Assembly (NCBI GenBank): GCA_965262365.1
Contig: OZ253541.1
Location: 2,542,001 to 2,606,000, forward strand
Reading direction: 5' to 3'
DNA from: UBA6522 sp965262365
GTDB taxonomy: Bacteria; Pseudomonadota; Gammaproteobacteria; Steroidobacterales; Rariloculaceae
DNA: 64,000 nt
The notes under the pieces were generated by a model. The model saw only the letters and a program-made list of their open reading frames with translations. It was not told where the DNA came from and did no database searches. Positions 27,813 through 36,494 of the stretch are shown one piece after another; the stretch's first letter is position 1; the number at the start of each line of letters is the position of its first letter. The position numbers and the translations under genes are program-made.

Positions 27813-27906
27813 TAAGAGTGGGGGGAAGCCTGCTAGTCCTGCTAAGGCCCCTCCACCTCCTCCACCTCCTCCACCTCCGCCTCCCCCACAGAAAGGAAGT
27901 GGCTAA
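27745..27906 (+). CDS. Small proline-repeat protein
   Basis: 53 residues starting at ATG 27745 behind AGGAGG (27727-27732), overlapping the end of the SLATT-like gene in another frame. The first half is hydrophilic with a short apolar patch (GRMLSYATTIML); the second half contains 13 consecutive prolines ending QKGSG. The DNA is a CCTCCACCT-type simple repeat. Polyproline tracts stall ribosomes without EF-P, so it could be regulatory. The good ribosome site and tight packing favour a real gene; function unknown. Confidence 0.5.
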   Translation: MSSVNPGRMLSYATTIMLRDRIDKSGGKPASPAKAPPPPPPPPPPPPPQKGSG

Positions 27907-27911
27907 TAGCT

Positions 27912-28109
27912 ATGAAACGACGATACTACGTATACCTTAAGGATCGGGTAAAGGCCGTTGAGGTTAATGTGGATATGGGGGACAACAAAGACCCCAAGAA
28001 CCCTCTTACATTTGAAGGTAATACACTTCCGGCCACTACAGTTATTATAAACTTCTCCGGTCACGGGGGAGGTTGCTCGGTTCAAATGGGACGAGTGGCA
28101 AGGGGCTAG
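27912..28109 (+). CDS. 65-residue hypothetical beta-rich protein
   Basis: Starts six bases after the polyproline gene (MKRRYYVYLKDRVKAVEVNV). The alternating hydrophobic pattern, GDNKDPKNPLTFEGNTLP turn and VIINFSGHGGGCSVQM suggest a small beta fold. No family recognised. It appears to be the third gene of a compact passenger unit. Confidence 0.5.
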   Translation: MKRRYYVYLKDRVKAVEVNVDMGDNKDPKNPLTFEGNTLPATTVIINFSGHGGGCSVQMGRVARG

Positions 28110-28172
28110 GTGGGTTCCGTTAAGTGAGGCGGGGGCTGGTGGCGTAGGGGCAATAGTTCAGTAGGGAACTCT

Positions 28173-28189
28173 GGCACTTACGTAATATA
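28173..28189. repeat. Possible IS1595 end motif, copy 1
   Basis: GGCACTTACGTAATATA at this position recurs in similar form at 28462-28477. Similar sequences occur at ends of IS1595-type elements as far as I recall, but the family consensus was not checked. Confidence 0.35.
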
Positions 28190-28201
28190 TTTCCCACAGA
28201 C

Positions 28202-28453
28202 ATGTCAACAGAACAAGACCTGCTCCAAACTAAGCAAAAGGAAAAGGTACCCGATACAAATATTTTTCTGCGACTACTCCGCAATATCGCTGTGGGGGTA
28301 CAAGCACCTGGACCCGCAGCTATTATGGTTTGTTGGTTATTGTGCGTTACTGCACTAGGGTTATTTGGGGAGGGGGAGTACGTAAGCAACGCGCTTACTG
28401 TTCTTATATTTTTTGCGGGTGCGGTCTTGGTTTCTTTGGCCTCAAAACTTTAG
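28202..28453 (+). CDS. Small two-TM membrane protein
   Basis: 83 residues with two transmembrane helices (AAIMVCWLLCVTALGLFGEG and ALTVLIFFAGAVLVSLASKL) after a charged N-terminus (MSTEQDLLQTKQKEKV). The start is ATG 28202. It is the last gene before the repeat at 28462-28477 that may mark the end of the IS1595-type unit. Function unknown. Confidence 0.5.
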   Translation: MSTEQDLLQTKQKEKVPDTNIFLRLLRNIAVGVQAPGPAAIMVCWLLCVTALGLFGEGEYVSNALTVLIFFAGAVLVSLASKL

Positions 28454-28461
28454 GGCGCTTC

Positions 28462-28477
28462 GGCACTCACGTATATA
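28462..28477. repeat. Possible IS1595 end motif, copy 2, at a composition boundary
   Basis: GGCACTCACGTATATA resembles copy 1. It lies where AT-richer passenger DNA (27.1-28.45 kb) changes back to GC-rich element DNA, so it is the better candidate for the right terminus. Confidence 0.4.
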
Positions 28478-28480
28478 ATG

Positions 28481-28818
28481 CCCGCAATAAAAACGGCGCC
28501 AGGGGCATCGAGCGCGCAGTTCGCCCGAGGGAGGCGGTCCCACCCGTGGCGGTCCACCGGGCGCCGGAATCGGGAAGGTCGCTGCCGCCGCCGACACCGC
28601 GCTCGCCGGACCGGCGAGAGCAAGTGACTGCCAGGTTCGCCGCGGGGTGTCCCGCTTCGGTCGTTCCGCTTCCTGGGTCCAATTCCATCAGCGAAAACCG
28701 GATGAGCAGCGGCATGTGAATGTCCGAGAACCCGCCCTCAAACTGTGCAGTTTTCGGTTGAAATTGTCATTCGATCAACGCGTCGCACCGACATCCACGC
28801 GGTGCTCGCGTCCTACCC
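28481..28818. other. GC-rich stretch without recognisable gene
   Basis: 338 bases. Open frames on both strands are Pro/Arg-rich and unlike any family I know. It probably belongs to the element segment that continued from traI before the IS1595-type insertion. Confidence 0.4.
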
Positions 28819-29673
28819 TCAATGACCCGAGCCGCGGTTGTCCTTCACCTTCACATCGAACGACAGGAACCGGTCGAACAGCGCGCGCTTGCGCCACACG
28901 ACATCGAAGCTGTCCTCCATCTGCCGGCATTCCAGCAACCCGAACCAGTGCAACGGCCACAGAATGCGCCACATGAACATGCTTGACGCCCAACTCAACG
29001 GCAATTCCGCCGTCGCCTCGTCGCTCGCGGCGCACAACCGGGTGAGCGTGTCCGCGCTCTGCCAGTCCCTGGCCACGCTCGACAGTCCCCACAGGATCGT
29101 GCCGATCTGCCCCTGCGGCCACCAGGGCGGCAGCTCGCGCGGAAAATAGACCGGCAGGAACTTCGAGAGATCCAGATGCCAGAACACATGACGAAACAGC
29201 ACTGCCTGCAGCGCGCCCCGCCGCGCGGGCTCCAGCGTGCGCCGCCCCAACGGCGTCAGTTCGAACCACAGCGCGCCCGGGCGGATCAATCCCGCACCCT
29301 CCGCCAGCAGGCGCAGCAGATGCACTTCCTTCACCGCTTGCTCGCGGTACGTCTTTCCCTTTCGGAAGTGCTCGGTGGCTTCCAGTCCCGGCCAGGCCGT
29401 CAAGCCCCGCAGCCTCGTGACGCATTTCATCGTCAGGCAGCCGCTCGTGCCGGAGATCCATAACGTTTCGCCCGCGGCGATTTCCTTGAGCAGAATCCAG
29501 GCGTTTCGGACAAGGATGGAATTGCCGAGCACTTCGTCGCCGATGTCCGGCGCCAGCCGAAGGGCAGCATTGTCCTGCGAAGGCTCCGCGCTCAGCGCCT
29601 TGGCACTGTCCAGGTCGAGCAAGGTCCACACCGGCTCCAGAGCGCCGGCCCACGTGGACAGTTCGAGCGTCAT
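28819..29673 (-). CDS. Hypothetical protein with winged-helix-like segment
   Basis: 284 residues from MTLELSTWAGAL (29673); a longer start at 29727 adds 18 unconvincing residues. NAWILLKEIAAGETLWIS, then LLRLLAEGAGLIRPG followed by WFELTPLGRRTLEP, resembles a winged-helix region of an uncharacterised family. Similar proteins occur in proteobacterial mobile elements, but I cannot name the family. Ends DVKVKDNRGSGH. Confidence 0.6.
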   Translation of the reverse strand: MTLELSTWAGALEPVWTLLDLDSAKALSAEPSQDNAALRLAPDIGDEVLGNSILVRNAWILLKEIAAGETLWISGTSGCLTMKCVTRLRGLTAWPGLEATEHFRKGKTYREQAVKEVHLLRLLAEGAGLIRPGALWFELTPLGRRTLEPARRGALQAVLFRHVFWHLDLSKFLPVYFPRELPPWWPQGQIGTILWGLSSVARDWQSADTLTRLCAASDEATAELPLSWASSMFMWRILWPLHWFGLLECRQMEDSFDVVWRKRALFDRFLSFDVKVKDNRGSGH

Positions 29674-30057
29674 GACCGTGTAAACCCCCGGCAAGCCGTC
29701 AGGCTGGAGGCGATTTCCAGGGGGCACGGCCTACGATGCAGTACATCGCGCAGCGCCCGATCCTGCGGATTAAAGACCTCGTCCACGACCCTAAAACAAG
29801 ACTCTGAGCCGGTTGTGGGCGCGAAGGCGTGGTTCAGACAAGCATGTGCAGTCACCGCCATGCTGCAGTGAATACCGCGTGTGCACGATTGTGGTGATCC
29901 AGCCATGGCCGTGTGATCGGCGAAATCCATGCCGTGACCTCAAGAATAAACGAACGCTTCACCGTTTGATTGTCTCCACAAGCTGGCGATCGGAGCGACA
30001 AGCGGGGCCAAATTCCGTATCTGAAACTGGCGGTGGCGAAGTAAAGCGCCAAAGGGT
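29674..30057. other. Intergenic region, nothing recognised
   Basis: 384 bases with only short frames interrupted by stops and no recognisable RNA or repeat. May hold the promoter of the leftward hypothetical gene. Confidence 0.4.
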
Positions 30058-30462
30058 CTATTCGTTGCCGTCGACGTCGACGTCGACGTCGCGGTCAGGA
30101 TACACAGTTCTCATCAGACCCTTATGCAGGCTGGGGTCATCCCAGCCATCGGAAACGGTTTGCCAGCGCTTGACTTCGGCGTGTAACCGCGGATCGTCGA
30201 CAGTGCGATAAAACGTATAGAGGCGATCGACGATCTCGCGCATAAAGTCGCGCATGGCGTCGTCGTCGAAATGCGACACGTCCGGCCACGGTATCCGTCG
30301 CCCGTTGGCGTCGACGACAACGACATCGGTGAAATCTCCGGTGCGGCTGACGGGCACGAGTCCGGCGTGGAGGTTTTCAATAAGCGCGACGTTGCGCACG
30401 CACATCATGCCCATGACCTTGGCAAGGCGGGCGGCAATGCGGTGTTCAGCTTTTTCATTCAT
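30058..30462 (-). CDS. Conserved element hypothetical, copy A
   Basis: 134 residues, one of three paralogues in the window (also 40579-40923 and 59851-60261). The shared core is MCVRN, ENLHAGLVPVSRTGDFTDV, VVDANGRRIPWPDVSHFDD, AMRDFMREIVDRLYTF. The C-terminus ends in an acidic Asp-Val repeat. I know such proteins only as conserved hypotheticals of integrative elements. It lies in a direct repeat that brackets the defence island. Confidence 0.7.
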   Translation of the reverse strand: MNEKAEHRIAARLAKVMGMMCVRNVALIENLHAGLVPVSRTGDFTDVVVVDANGRRIPWPDVSHFDDDAMRDFMREIVDRLYTFYRTVDDPRLHAEVKRWQTVSDGWDDPSLHKGLMRTVYPDRDVDVDVDGNE

Positions 30463-30640
30463 GGGCGCAAGTGACCGGCATTGGAGACCTCACGGGTGGG
30501 CGGAGCGAAAGTCGGCTTCGCGATTCCGGCACTATAAGGCCCAAGTGGCTGCGCCGATAGCGCCGCGGCATCTCCCGGGCCTCATCGATCGTCCCGGATT
30601 ATCGACACGATGGCGATTCGAATTCATTCACGAAGAAGCT
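30058..30640 (-). repeat. Left diverged direct repeat bracketing the defence island
   Basis: Covers the copy A gene and about 175 bases upstream of it. The same arrangement and order recurs at 40579-41145 in the same orientation. A clear match outside the gene is AGTGACCGGCATT with GGTGGGCGGAGC about 16 bases on; GCTGCGCCGA and GCGGC follow at similar spacing. Confidence 0.6.
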
Positions 30641-31126
30641 CGTGCGGTTGACGCCAGCAGGATTGCCACTGATCCTACCGCGTTTTGGGCAGCTCGCAGG
30701 CCGATGAAGACGACGCTTCAGAATTTCGACAGCAAGACGTGGATCAACCGGTTCGGCGAGGCTCTCGATGCCACCGCTGCGAAAGTGCGCTCGTGTGGAA
30801 TCCCCTTCCGCATTCAGGGTCAAATCGACAGAGATCACCACCGGAGAGAACAGCATCGCCGATGCCGCGAAATGGCTAAGCTCGCGAGGACCGATTCCTA
30901 CGCGGGCAAGCTGTTCGACGAGTCCCGCCTGTGGTTCGACAGGTTGGCCGATGGGGTGCTGGACGTATTGTTGGAACACCCTGTGATGGACCAGGCGTGG
31001 TCAGGTGGATCGAGAGAAGGGTTCCTGTTTCGTGCGAGTGCTTGGAAGCGGCCACGGCGATGTCAAGTTCCTGATCGCCAACCTCGCCAGGCTGTTGGTC
31101 AATGGCCGTATTGATGATTCTCGGAC
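30641..31126 (+). pseudogene. Degenerate coding remnant, family unknown
   Basis: Protein-like patches occur in two plus frames: WFDRLADGVLDVLLEHPVMD near 30930-30985, then VLGSGHGDVKFLIANLARLL near 31040-31095 in another frame. Such a switch suggests a decayed gene of the element. There is no intact reading frame and I cannot name a family. Confidence 0.3.
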
Positions 31127-31642
31127 TTACGGGTCAAAGTCGAAGTGTAGTATTTTCGTGTTCATGCCGAGTTGTCTAAAGAGATCGTTTACGCTTTCTG
31201 TATGATCTGCGCCGCAGATTAAGAGAACTGGCCACGTAAGTTGCGAGATTATACGAGCCACCCAGACGCGTTCTCGAAACTCATGGCGGAGCCGTTGGAC
31301 GCCCGCACTTAGTCTTGCCTTATCGGGAACGCTTAAACTTAACTGCGCTACTACGGGCAGCGCATCGTCCAATGATAAGTAGGCTTGTTCCTTTCTTTCG
31401 AGATCGACGTGGTGATAGCAAATACTGTTGTCTTGTGCAATTTTGTAACAAAGCGTTTTTTCTGTGTCTTGGCACTTTAAACCGTCTTCAGACATTTCTT
31501 CCGCGATGCGCGCAATGTCGTATTTTTCGCAAATACGGCGTATTTCAATGTCAAATTCTTGAATCGTATTTTGTGAACAGCGTTTTGCATTTCCACACTG
31601 AATCGAGTGCGCTGTTCCGACGATGTAAACGTGGATTGTCAA
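31127..31642 (-). CDS. Hypothetical protein with GTAH and GADH motifs
   Basis: 171 residues. It begins with a beta strand and MTIHVYIVGTAHSIQCG, then IAEEMSEDGLK, HHVDLERKEQAY, ERVWVARIISQL and ends with LLICGADHTESV. The GxxH...EE...GADH pattern recalls the TraB/PrgY/TIKI-like superfamily of putative metal-dependent hydrolases, but similarity is only by eye. It is in the low-GC defence island, transcribed leftwards; no partner gene is adjacent. Confidence 0.55.
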   Translation of the reverse strand: MTIHVYIVGTAHSIQCGNAKRCSQNTIQEFDIEIRRICEKYDIARIAEEMSEDGLKCQDTEKTLCYKIAQDNSICYHHVDLERKEQAYLSLDDALPVVAQLSLSVPDKARLSAGVQRLRHEFRERVWVARIISQLTWPVLLICGADHTESVNDLFRQLGMNTKILHFDFDP

Positions 31643-32336
31643 TGAAGTGTCATTGGTTGGAGCGTAAAGGGACTGCGATAGGTTGTCGTTACCGACAGTG
31701 TATGTGGACGTGACGCGAGTCGTATTCCTATCTTACAGGAGTTTGCGGGCGCCCGATAATGGTTTGCACATGGGGGCGGGGAGGTGGGGCTGTGGCGTCG
31801 CGAGACTAGTCTGGCCGTAAGCGGTCATTCTGATTATCAAGTATGCGGTTTGACGGTGATATGCGGCTAGGAGCTTTTTGCTACGGTTAGAGTGGGAGTT
31901 GTCGAGAAGGATTCGGGTTACGATATTGGCATGAGAGAGTGCCCCGGATTGTGGGACTGTGCCATGAGGGACGCGATTGAAGCGTCGAGTTGGTGGCTAC
32001 GCCATGCGCGAGTGTCTTTGCGTCGGCGCACTGGGGTTGGACGCGCGACCCGATGACATTCGCACCCAGGAAAGCTGGGTCGGACAATGGGGGAAAGATC
32101 AATGGAAAACACAATCATTTTGCCTTCATCCTGTTGGCGCTTGCCTTAATCACGCCACAATGAACTCGGGCTCTCTTTTTGTCGGTGGAGTCCGTCTGAG
32201 AGGAAAGTCATACTTTCTTGGTCACGTTTGGCAGCGGATCGATCGGCGTCCTGCCAAGCGCGTAGTTGTCGGGTGGTGTTCGTACCCACTGTGCATACGC
32301 GTCTTTCCACGGCGCACTAAGCAATTGAGGCTAGAT
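31643..32336. other. Intergenic stretch in the defence island, nothing recognised
   Basis: 694 bases. Short frames on both strands carry stops; one plus-strand patch near 32200-32330 looks protein-like but is interrupted. No RNA gene or repeat seen. Confidence 0.35.
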
Positions 32337-33719
32337 TTAAGCTGCCAAAAAGGTAGGACCGCGACCAAAGAGATCAGGTGCATCTTCAAGGTAAAGGCGG
32401 CCGTGGTTGACAAGTTGTGATTGAATTGTCATTGGTGAAACCGAGAAATGCTTGGCAAGCTTGTTCTGACTATCCTCCGAATAATCTCCCTTTGACAGGT
32501 CATCTATTGCCGCAATCGGGCTCAATAGTTCGGCTGCAAAGGCACGCTGCATCTTCTGCCGGTAGCTAGGGGACCGAGTTGCCGGATAAAGGTTTTCCGA
32601 TCTCTCGACAATCTGATCACCAACTAGTCGATCTCCTAGCAACCTCGCGATTTCAAAGCGACGTCCGGAATGCCACCTGGACCGTAGCGAGAAGCGTGCG
32701 AGCTGATCGTCGCGCCGAAAAACAAATGGAAATTTGGGTGAGCAGCGGTGGTTATTGGAGATTAGTTGGGTTGACGTTCCTACGAAGTCGGCCAAAAGTC
32801 CATTAGAAATAGGGTGGCCATCTAGCTTTTCTTGGTTACGAACTTCATGTGCGACTAGTTTGCCGAACCTCCAAGCTTCCACATCACCAACTCGGGGAAG
32901 TCTTTTCGTTTCTGTGAGCCGAAGAGTATCATCCAAATTAGTGTCGAATCCTAAGCGTGTGGAGATTTCATCAATTTGTTCCGCTGACACCATTCGGTTT
33001 AACGGATCGATATCGAGTGTGGCATCGGCGGCAAGCTCGCCCAATGCTTCTTCACCAAGCGTTGGCGCGTCGTGTAGTCGCGACCACACCGCTTTTTCGT
33101 CGGCATCGTCAGGGTCGAAACCAAGTTGGGCTTCAAGTTTCCTGTAAAGAGAAAGTTCGGGATCCTGTCGTTCGTTTTGAAGATCGTGCCAAAGACGGTG
33201 CAAGTTGGTCGTCCGAAGATCATTGCCTTCCAGTGTTGCAAGAATGTCAGTGACAAATTCCTCAAGAGAAGCTTCTAGAACTGCGCCGGGTACTTTCTCG
33301 TGACGATACGCTCCAATATATCGGAAAAGAACATTTTCAGAACTTGATGTTGGTTGTGAAATTAGAGACGCGTTTAGCCCGTCGCAGAATATTGAGATGT
33401 TTGGCCAAACATAACCATCACCTATGGTCTGTAGGTCATGGGCAAAGTGCCACTGACTTGCAACGCTCTCCTTGGCCGGCAGACTAAGTTCCCATCTCAA
33501 GCGCCACCAATTCCATACAAACCACTCTGCCAACGGGTAAGCCGAGACGTACGGGCCATGACGAACCTCATTACTATCCGTATCAATCCCTTCGGTAAGA
33601 AGACGGTCGTTAGCCGTCATGGAGAGAAGACCGAACGTAGCTTGTTCCTCGTCAGGACCCGCGTCAAGAATCTCGGATGAGAGTGATATGTTTAATTCGC
33701 CGGACATCGCTGGTTCCAT
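32337..33719 (-). CDS. ImmA/IrrE-like protein lacking HEXXH, first of a two-gene unit with 33692-34132
   Basis: 460 residues. The C-terminal 180 resemble ImmA/IrrE-type metallopeptidase domains: GDVEAWRFGKLVAHEVRN, RRFEIARLLGDRL, KMQRAFAAELLSPIAAIDDL, LAKHFSVSPMTIQSQLVNHG. The zinc motif HEXXH is absent (RRFEIARLLGD occupies that place), so peptidase activity is doubtful. The N-terminal 250 residues are unrecognised and contain a Trp-rich stretch (AEWFVWNWWRLRWEL). Its start overlaps the end of the upstream gene by 28 bases, implying one transcript. Starting at MSGELN (residue 5) is equally possible. Probably a defence or toxin-type module, by location. Confidence 0.6.
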   Translation of the reverse strand: MEPAMSGELNISLSSEILDAGPDEEQATFGLLSMTANDRLLTEGIDTDSNEVRHGPYVSAYPLAEWFVWNWWRLRWELSLPAKESVASQWHFAHDLQTIGDGYVWPNISIFCDGLNASLISQPTSSSENVLFRYIGAYRHEKVPGAVLEASLEEFVTDILATLEGNDLRTTNLHRLWHDLQNERQDPELSLYRKLEAQLGFDPDDADEKAVWSRLHDAPTLGEEALGELAADATLDIDPLNRMVSAEQIDEISTRLGFDTNLDDTLRLTETKRLPRVGDVEAWRFGKLVAHEVRNQEKLDGHPISNGLLADFVGTSTQLISNNHRCSPKFPFVFRRDDQLARFSLRSRWHSGRRFEIARLLGDRLVGDQIVERSENLYPATRSPSYRQKMQRAFAAELLSPIAAIDDLSKGDYSEDSQNKLAKHFSVSPMTIQSQLVNHGRLYLEDAPDLFGRGPTFLAA

Positions 33720-34132
33720 TCGGAGATCACGAGTTGCTTCATGGCCTTTTCGTCTTCGCCAAGTTCATATCCATGATACGTATTGTGGCCCTTTTCGAGC
33801 TTGGCCTCGAAAACACGCCCATCGGCGTCTACGGCCCAAAGATATTTGGGGCAGCCGTCTATACGGTAGGTACTAATCATGCCACGTTCTATAGCGTTCC
33901 GAAACATATCGCGGGCCTCATTAAGCTGAACGCAACGATTAGCGTCGCAAAGAGACTTGTTTGGTCGCGGACTAACAGGTGGGTGGAACCCATAATCCAC
34001 GGGAACACGCTTGTGGTGAGGGCTGCCCGTATAGCTAATGCAGCCCCTTAGGGCTTCTAGGTACGCGCCATCAATCTCTGCACCCGGCGTGATTCGTCGT
34101 TTGGGATTGTTACCTTGGCGATTGGGCATCAA
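33692..34132 (-). CDS. Hypothetical partner of the ImmA-like protein
   Basis: 146 residues. Motifs: YTGSPHHKRVPVDYGF, PRPNKSLCDANRC, GMISTYRIDGCPKYLWAV, DADGRVFEAKLEKG, YHGYELGEDE. I recall proteins with the SPxHK...LCD...YLWAVD...FEA...YHGY pattern next to ImmA-like genes but know no function. It is upstream in the same operon, preceded by AT-rich DNA (34133-34260) suitable for a promoter. Confidence 0.6.
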   Translation of the reverse strand: MMPNRQGNNPKRRITPGAEIDGAYLEALRGCISYTGSPHHKRVPVDYGFHPPVSPRPNKSLCDANRCVQLNEARDMFRNAIERGMISTYRIDGCPKYLWAVDADGRVFEAKLEKGHNTYHGYELGEDEKAMKQLVISEWNQRCPAN

Positions 34133-34249
34133 TTCACCAAAAACGTGTGTTTTTTCATGATGTTAAAGTGTTCTTCTTGAAGTTAAACCATACCGAGCAA
34201 GTTCCGTGCGAACGAAATATTGGGGGGATGCACACTTGATGTCAAGCTA

Positions 34250-35230
34250 GGCTAGGATCGAAGACGATGGCGTTACGGGCACGGGCAAGTCGACTTGCCC
34301 CAGCTAAAAGGACGTATCAAGCTTGTCGCGACCTCACCACCGCCTAGCTCACGCTCAACATTGCAAACGGATCCACCGACATCAACGCAAAATGGATGAA
34401 ACCGAGCGCTCCCGCGTTGTTCAGGGTCTAGCGCCACGAGCAGCCCAGCCTACTTACCGATACTCTGGGATTTGCGCAGAAATTCTCACGTCTCGCCTCC
34501 TGGTAACTCCGTGACCAGGCGCTCCCAATCGGCGTGGCTACGGGAATTCGTCGGCGAGATGTCGTTCCAACCGTTGTTCTGTAGGGAGGTTGGGGCGCTC
34601 TTAGTGGTGACGTGCCGGAGACCCTCGGGGGCGTCGGATACCATCTAGTTTGCCAGCCATCGTTCGTGGAAACGTTGCGCGCAGGCTTCGATGGAACAAA
34701 CACGTAACTCCTTGATTTTATATTGGAGGGCGATCGTTTGTTCCCTCGCGTCCGCGTGCCGGCGCCGCCGGGTTCACTACTTGCATGGAAAAACCCTTTT
34801 CCTTAGGCGTCAGCGCGCCGGTCGCCGGGGCGAAAACTCCTAGCCGTACCTTAGCTGCGTGGATCGGATTCGCGGATGGATGCGCACGCAAGTGTGGTCG
34901 GCGGAGCGACAGGAAATTGCAGCCGCTGTCTCGGAAGGGAATGGCGCCTGACAGCGAGCGTGTGGTCTCGCGCGGAGGAGACACTCGCGGTGAACTACAC
35001 CCCCGGAGCGGTGTTGGCGTTCTACCGGGCCTAAAAGCGGCTAGGCGTCGAGATGGGGGACGAAGCGCGCGTGGGTGGCGTCGAGCAGGATGCCGGCACG
35101 GTCGATTTCGTCGGCAACGACTAAACCCTGATTGCGTGGGGCCGGACACGCTAGCAGTGAGAACCGGTGGGGCCGGAATCTACGCACGAGAGATCGGAAG
35201 ACGTTAGGGAGAGGGTGGCAAACGAGTACC
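34250..35230 (+). pseudogene. Relaxase traI remnant, heavily decayed (third copy)
   Basis: A degenerate plus-strand copy of the helicase part of traI. Walker A-like GVTGTGKST is near 34270-34300. DSERVVSRGGDTRG (about 34945) matches ERLVSRGYTRA. NYTPGAVLAFYRA then a stop and KRLGVEMGDEARV (about 34990-35080) match NYVSGDVVAFHRPYKRLGV and KGDERVV. The distance between the two landmarks (about 660 bases) agrees with intact traI (about 690). Stops and frame changes rule out function. Confidence 0.7.
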
Positions 35231-35527
35231 CGCACGGCAACGATGAAATTGAGCAGGGAAAACGGATGCTGGTCGTCGGGCATGAAAAGGCCAGCGACGG
35301 GCTGGGCCCAGAGTTGTGAAGGCACAATAAGAATAGTGTGAGCTACACCTGTTGAAAATTGCACGCGAAGTGTTCTAATGCTCGTGGTTGGACGTGCTAG
35401 TGTGGGGCTTTTCACAGGCTGAGACTGATCGCGTCAAGGCGGCAGCGCGTATTATGTCGTCCGAACATGTGCTATCCAGATCGAGCGTATCATCGCGGTC
35501 AGTCCAAAAAGTAGTGAACCAAGCAAC
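35231..35527. other. Upstream region of the TIR-SPARTA operon
   Basis: Intergenic DNA, AT-richer than the relaxase remnant, ending at the TIR gene start. Probable promoter region for the rightward defence genes; no confident -35/-10 pair asserted. Confidence 0.35.
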
Positions 35528-36382
35528 ATGCGAGCTACCCATGATGTCTTTATTTGTCATGCATCAGAGGACAAGGAGCGCTTCGTTCAGCCTTTTGCGG
35601 AGACGTTACGCCGGCTTGGCGTCAAGGTGTGGTATGACGATTTCGCCCTGTCGGTCGGAGATAGCGTGTCACAAGAGATTGACCGGGGTATCGCGGGCGC
35701 AAGATATGGAATTGTCGTCGTCAGTCAGGCTTTGCTGTGCAAGCCGTGGCCAGAGCATGAGCTGCGAGGCCTCGTTACCCGTGACGTGGAGGAGGATTTT
35801 CGAATCCTCCCGATTTGGATTGGTGTCACCAAGGCAGAGGTTAGACGTTTCAGTCCTTCACTTTCCGATAAGCTTGCTATCGACATGGGCAAGAGCGACG
35901 TGCTGGAGGGCGCACTCACGGTTCTGCGCACTATCCGGCCCGATCTCTATGAAGCACATCCCCGTGGCCAATTGGAACGGCTTGCAAGTGGAGAAGCCTT
36001 AAACGACTTGCAGAGCCAAGTCGAAACTCTGCGGGCGCAGCTGTCCCATTACCAGTGCCCTTATTGCCAATCTGAGTTGGTTGAATTGACATACATCGAG
36101 TACGACGAAAAAAATAGCGGAGAGGTTGAGACTTATGAATGTGGATACTCAACGGGTGGGTGGCAAACGAGGCCATGCCCAACCGATTCGAGATTTCCCA
36201 AGCTTACTGACTATGATTTGGAAGTCACGCTGGAAGAGGGTCGGCCGGAAATTGTCCTTTGCTATGCAAGGCCCCGCACTGAAATTGCTAGGGCTGTGCA
36301 TCTGTCAGTTGGATTCGGCAGTACCGTAGAGGAAGCGGAGGACTCGGTGATCGCGCAATATAAGCGTTTATCGCGGCTGTAA
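35528..36382 (+). CDS. TIR-domain protein with C-terminal zinc ribbon
   Basis: 284 residues. A TIR domain at 5-135 starts DVFICHASEDKERFVQPFA, with YDDFALSVGDSVSQEID and the putative NADase Glu in PWPEHELRG (Glu76 or Glu78). A heptad-like linker (LNDLQSQVETLRAQLSHYQ) leads to a four-Cys ribbon (CPYC 177/180, Cys205, Cys217) and a beta-rich C-terminal domain. TIR proteins act in defence by cleaving NAD+ or by making signalling nucleotides (family knowledge). It lies 112 bases upstream of the SPARTA pair on the same strand, so it may be part of that operon or an independent system. Confidence 0.85.
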   Translation: MRATHDVFICHASEDKERFVQPFAETLRRLGVKVWYDDFALSVGDSVSQEIDRGIAGARYGIVVVSQALLCKPWPEHELRGLVTRDVEEDFRILPIWIGVTKAEVRRFSPSLSDKLAIDMGKSDVLEGALTVLRTIRPDLYEAHPRGQLERLASGEALNDLQSQVETLRAQLSHYQCPYCQSELVELTYIEYDEKNSGEVETYECGYSTGGWQTRPCPTDSRFPKLTDYDLEVTLEEGRPEIVLCYARPRTEIARAVHLSVGFGSTVEEAEDSVIAQYKRLSRL

Positions 36383-36494
36383 AAGCACCAGGCCGGACCG
36401 TAGGAAAAAACTTGTAGATGATAACTGGCGGTCTTTGGTGTATCCCGTTTTCGGAGCTACGTAGCATGATGGATTAACTTGAAGTAGCCGAGTA

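Noticed and set aside
27821..27900. Short repeat array as CRISPR
   Set aside because: It is a 9-base proline-codon repeat within a coding frame with no spacers.
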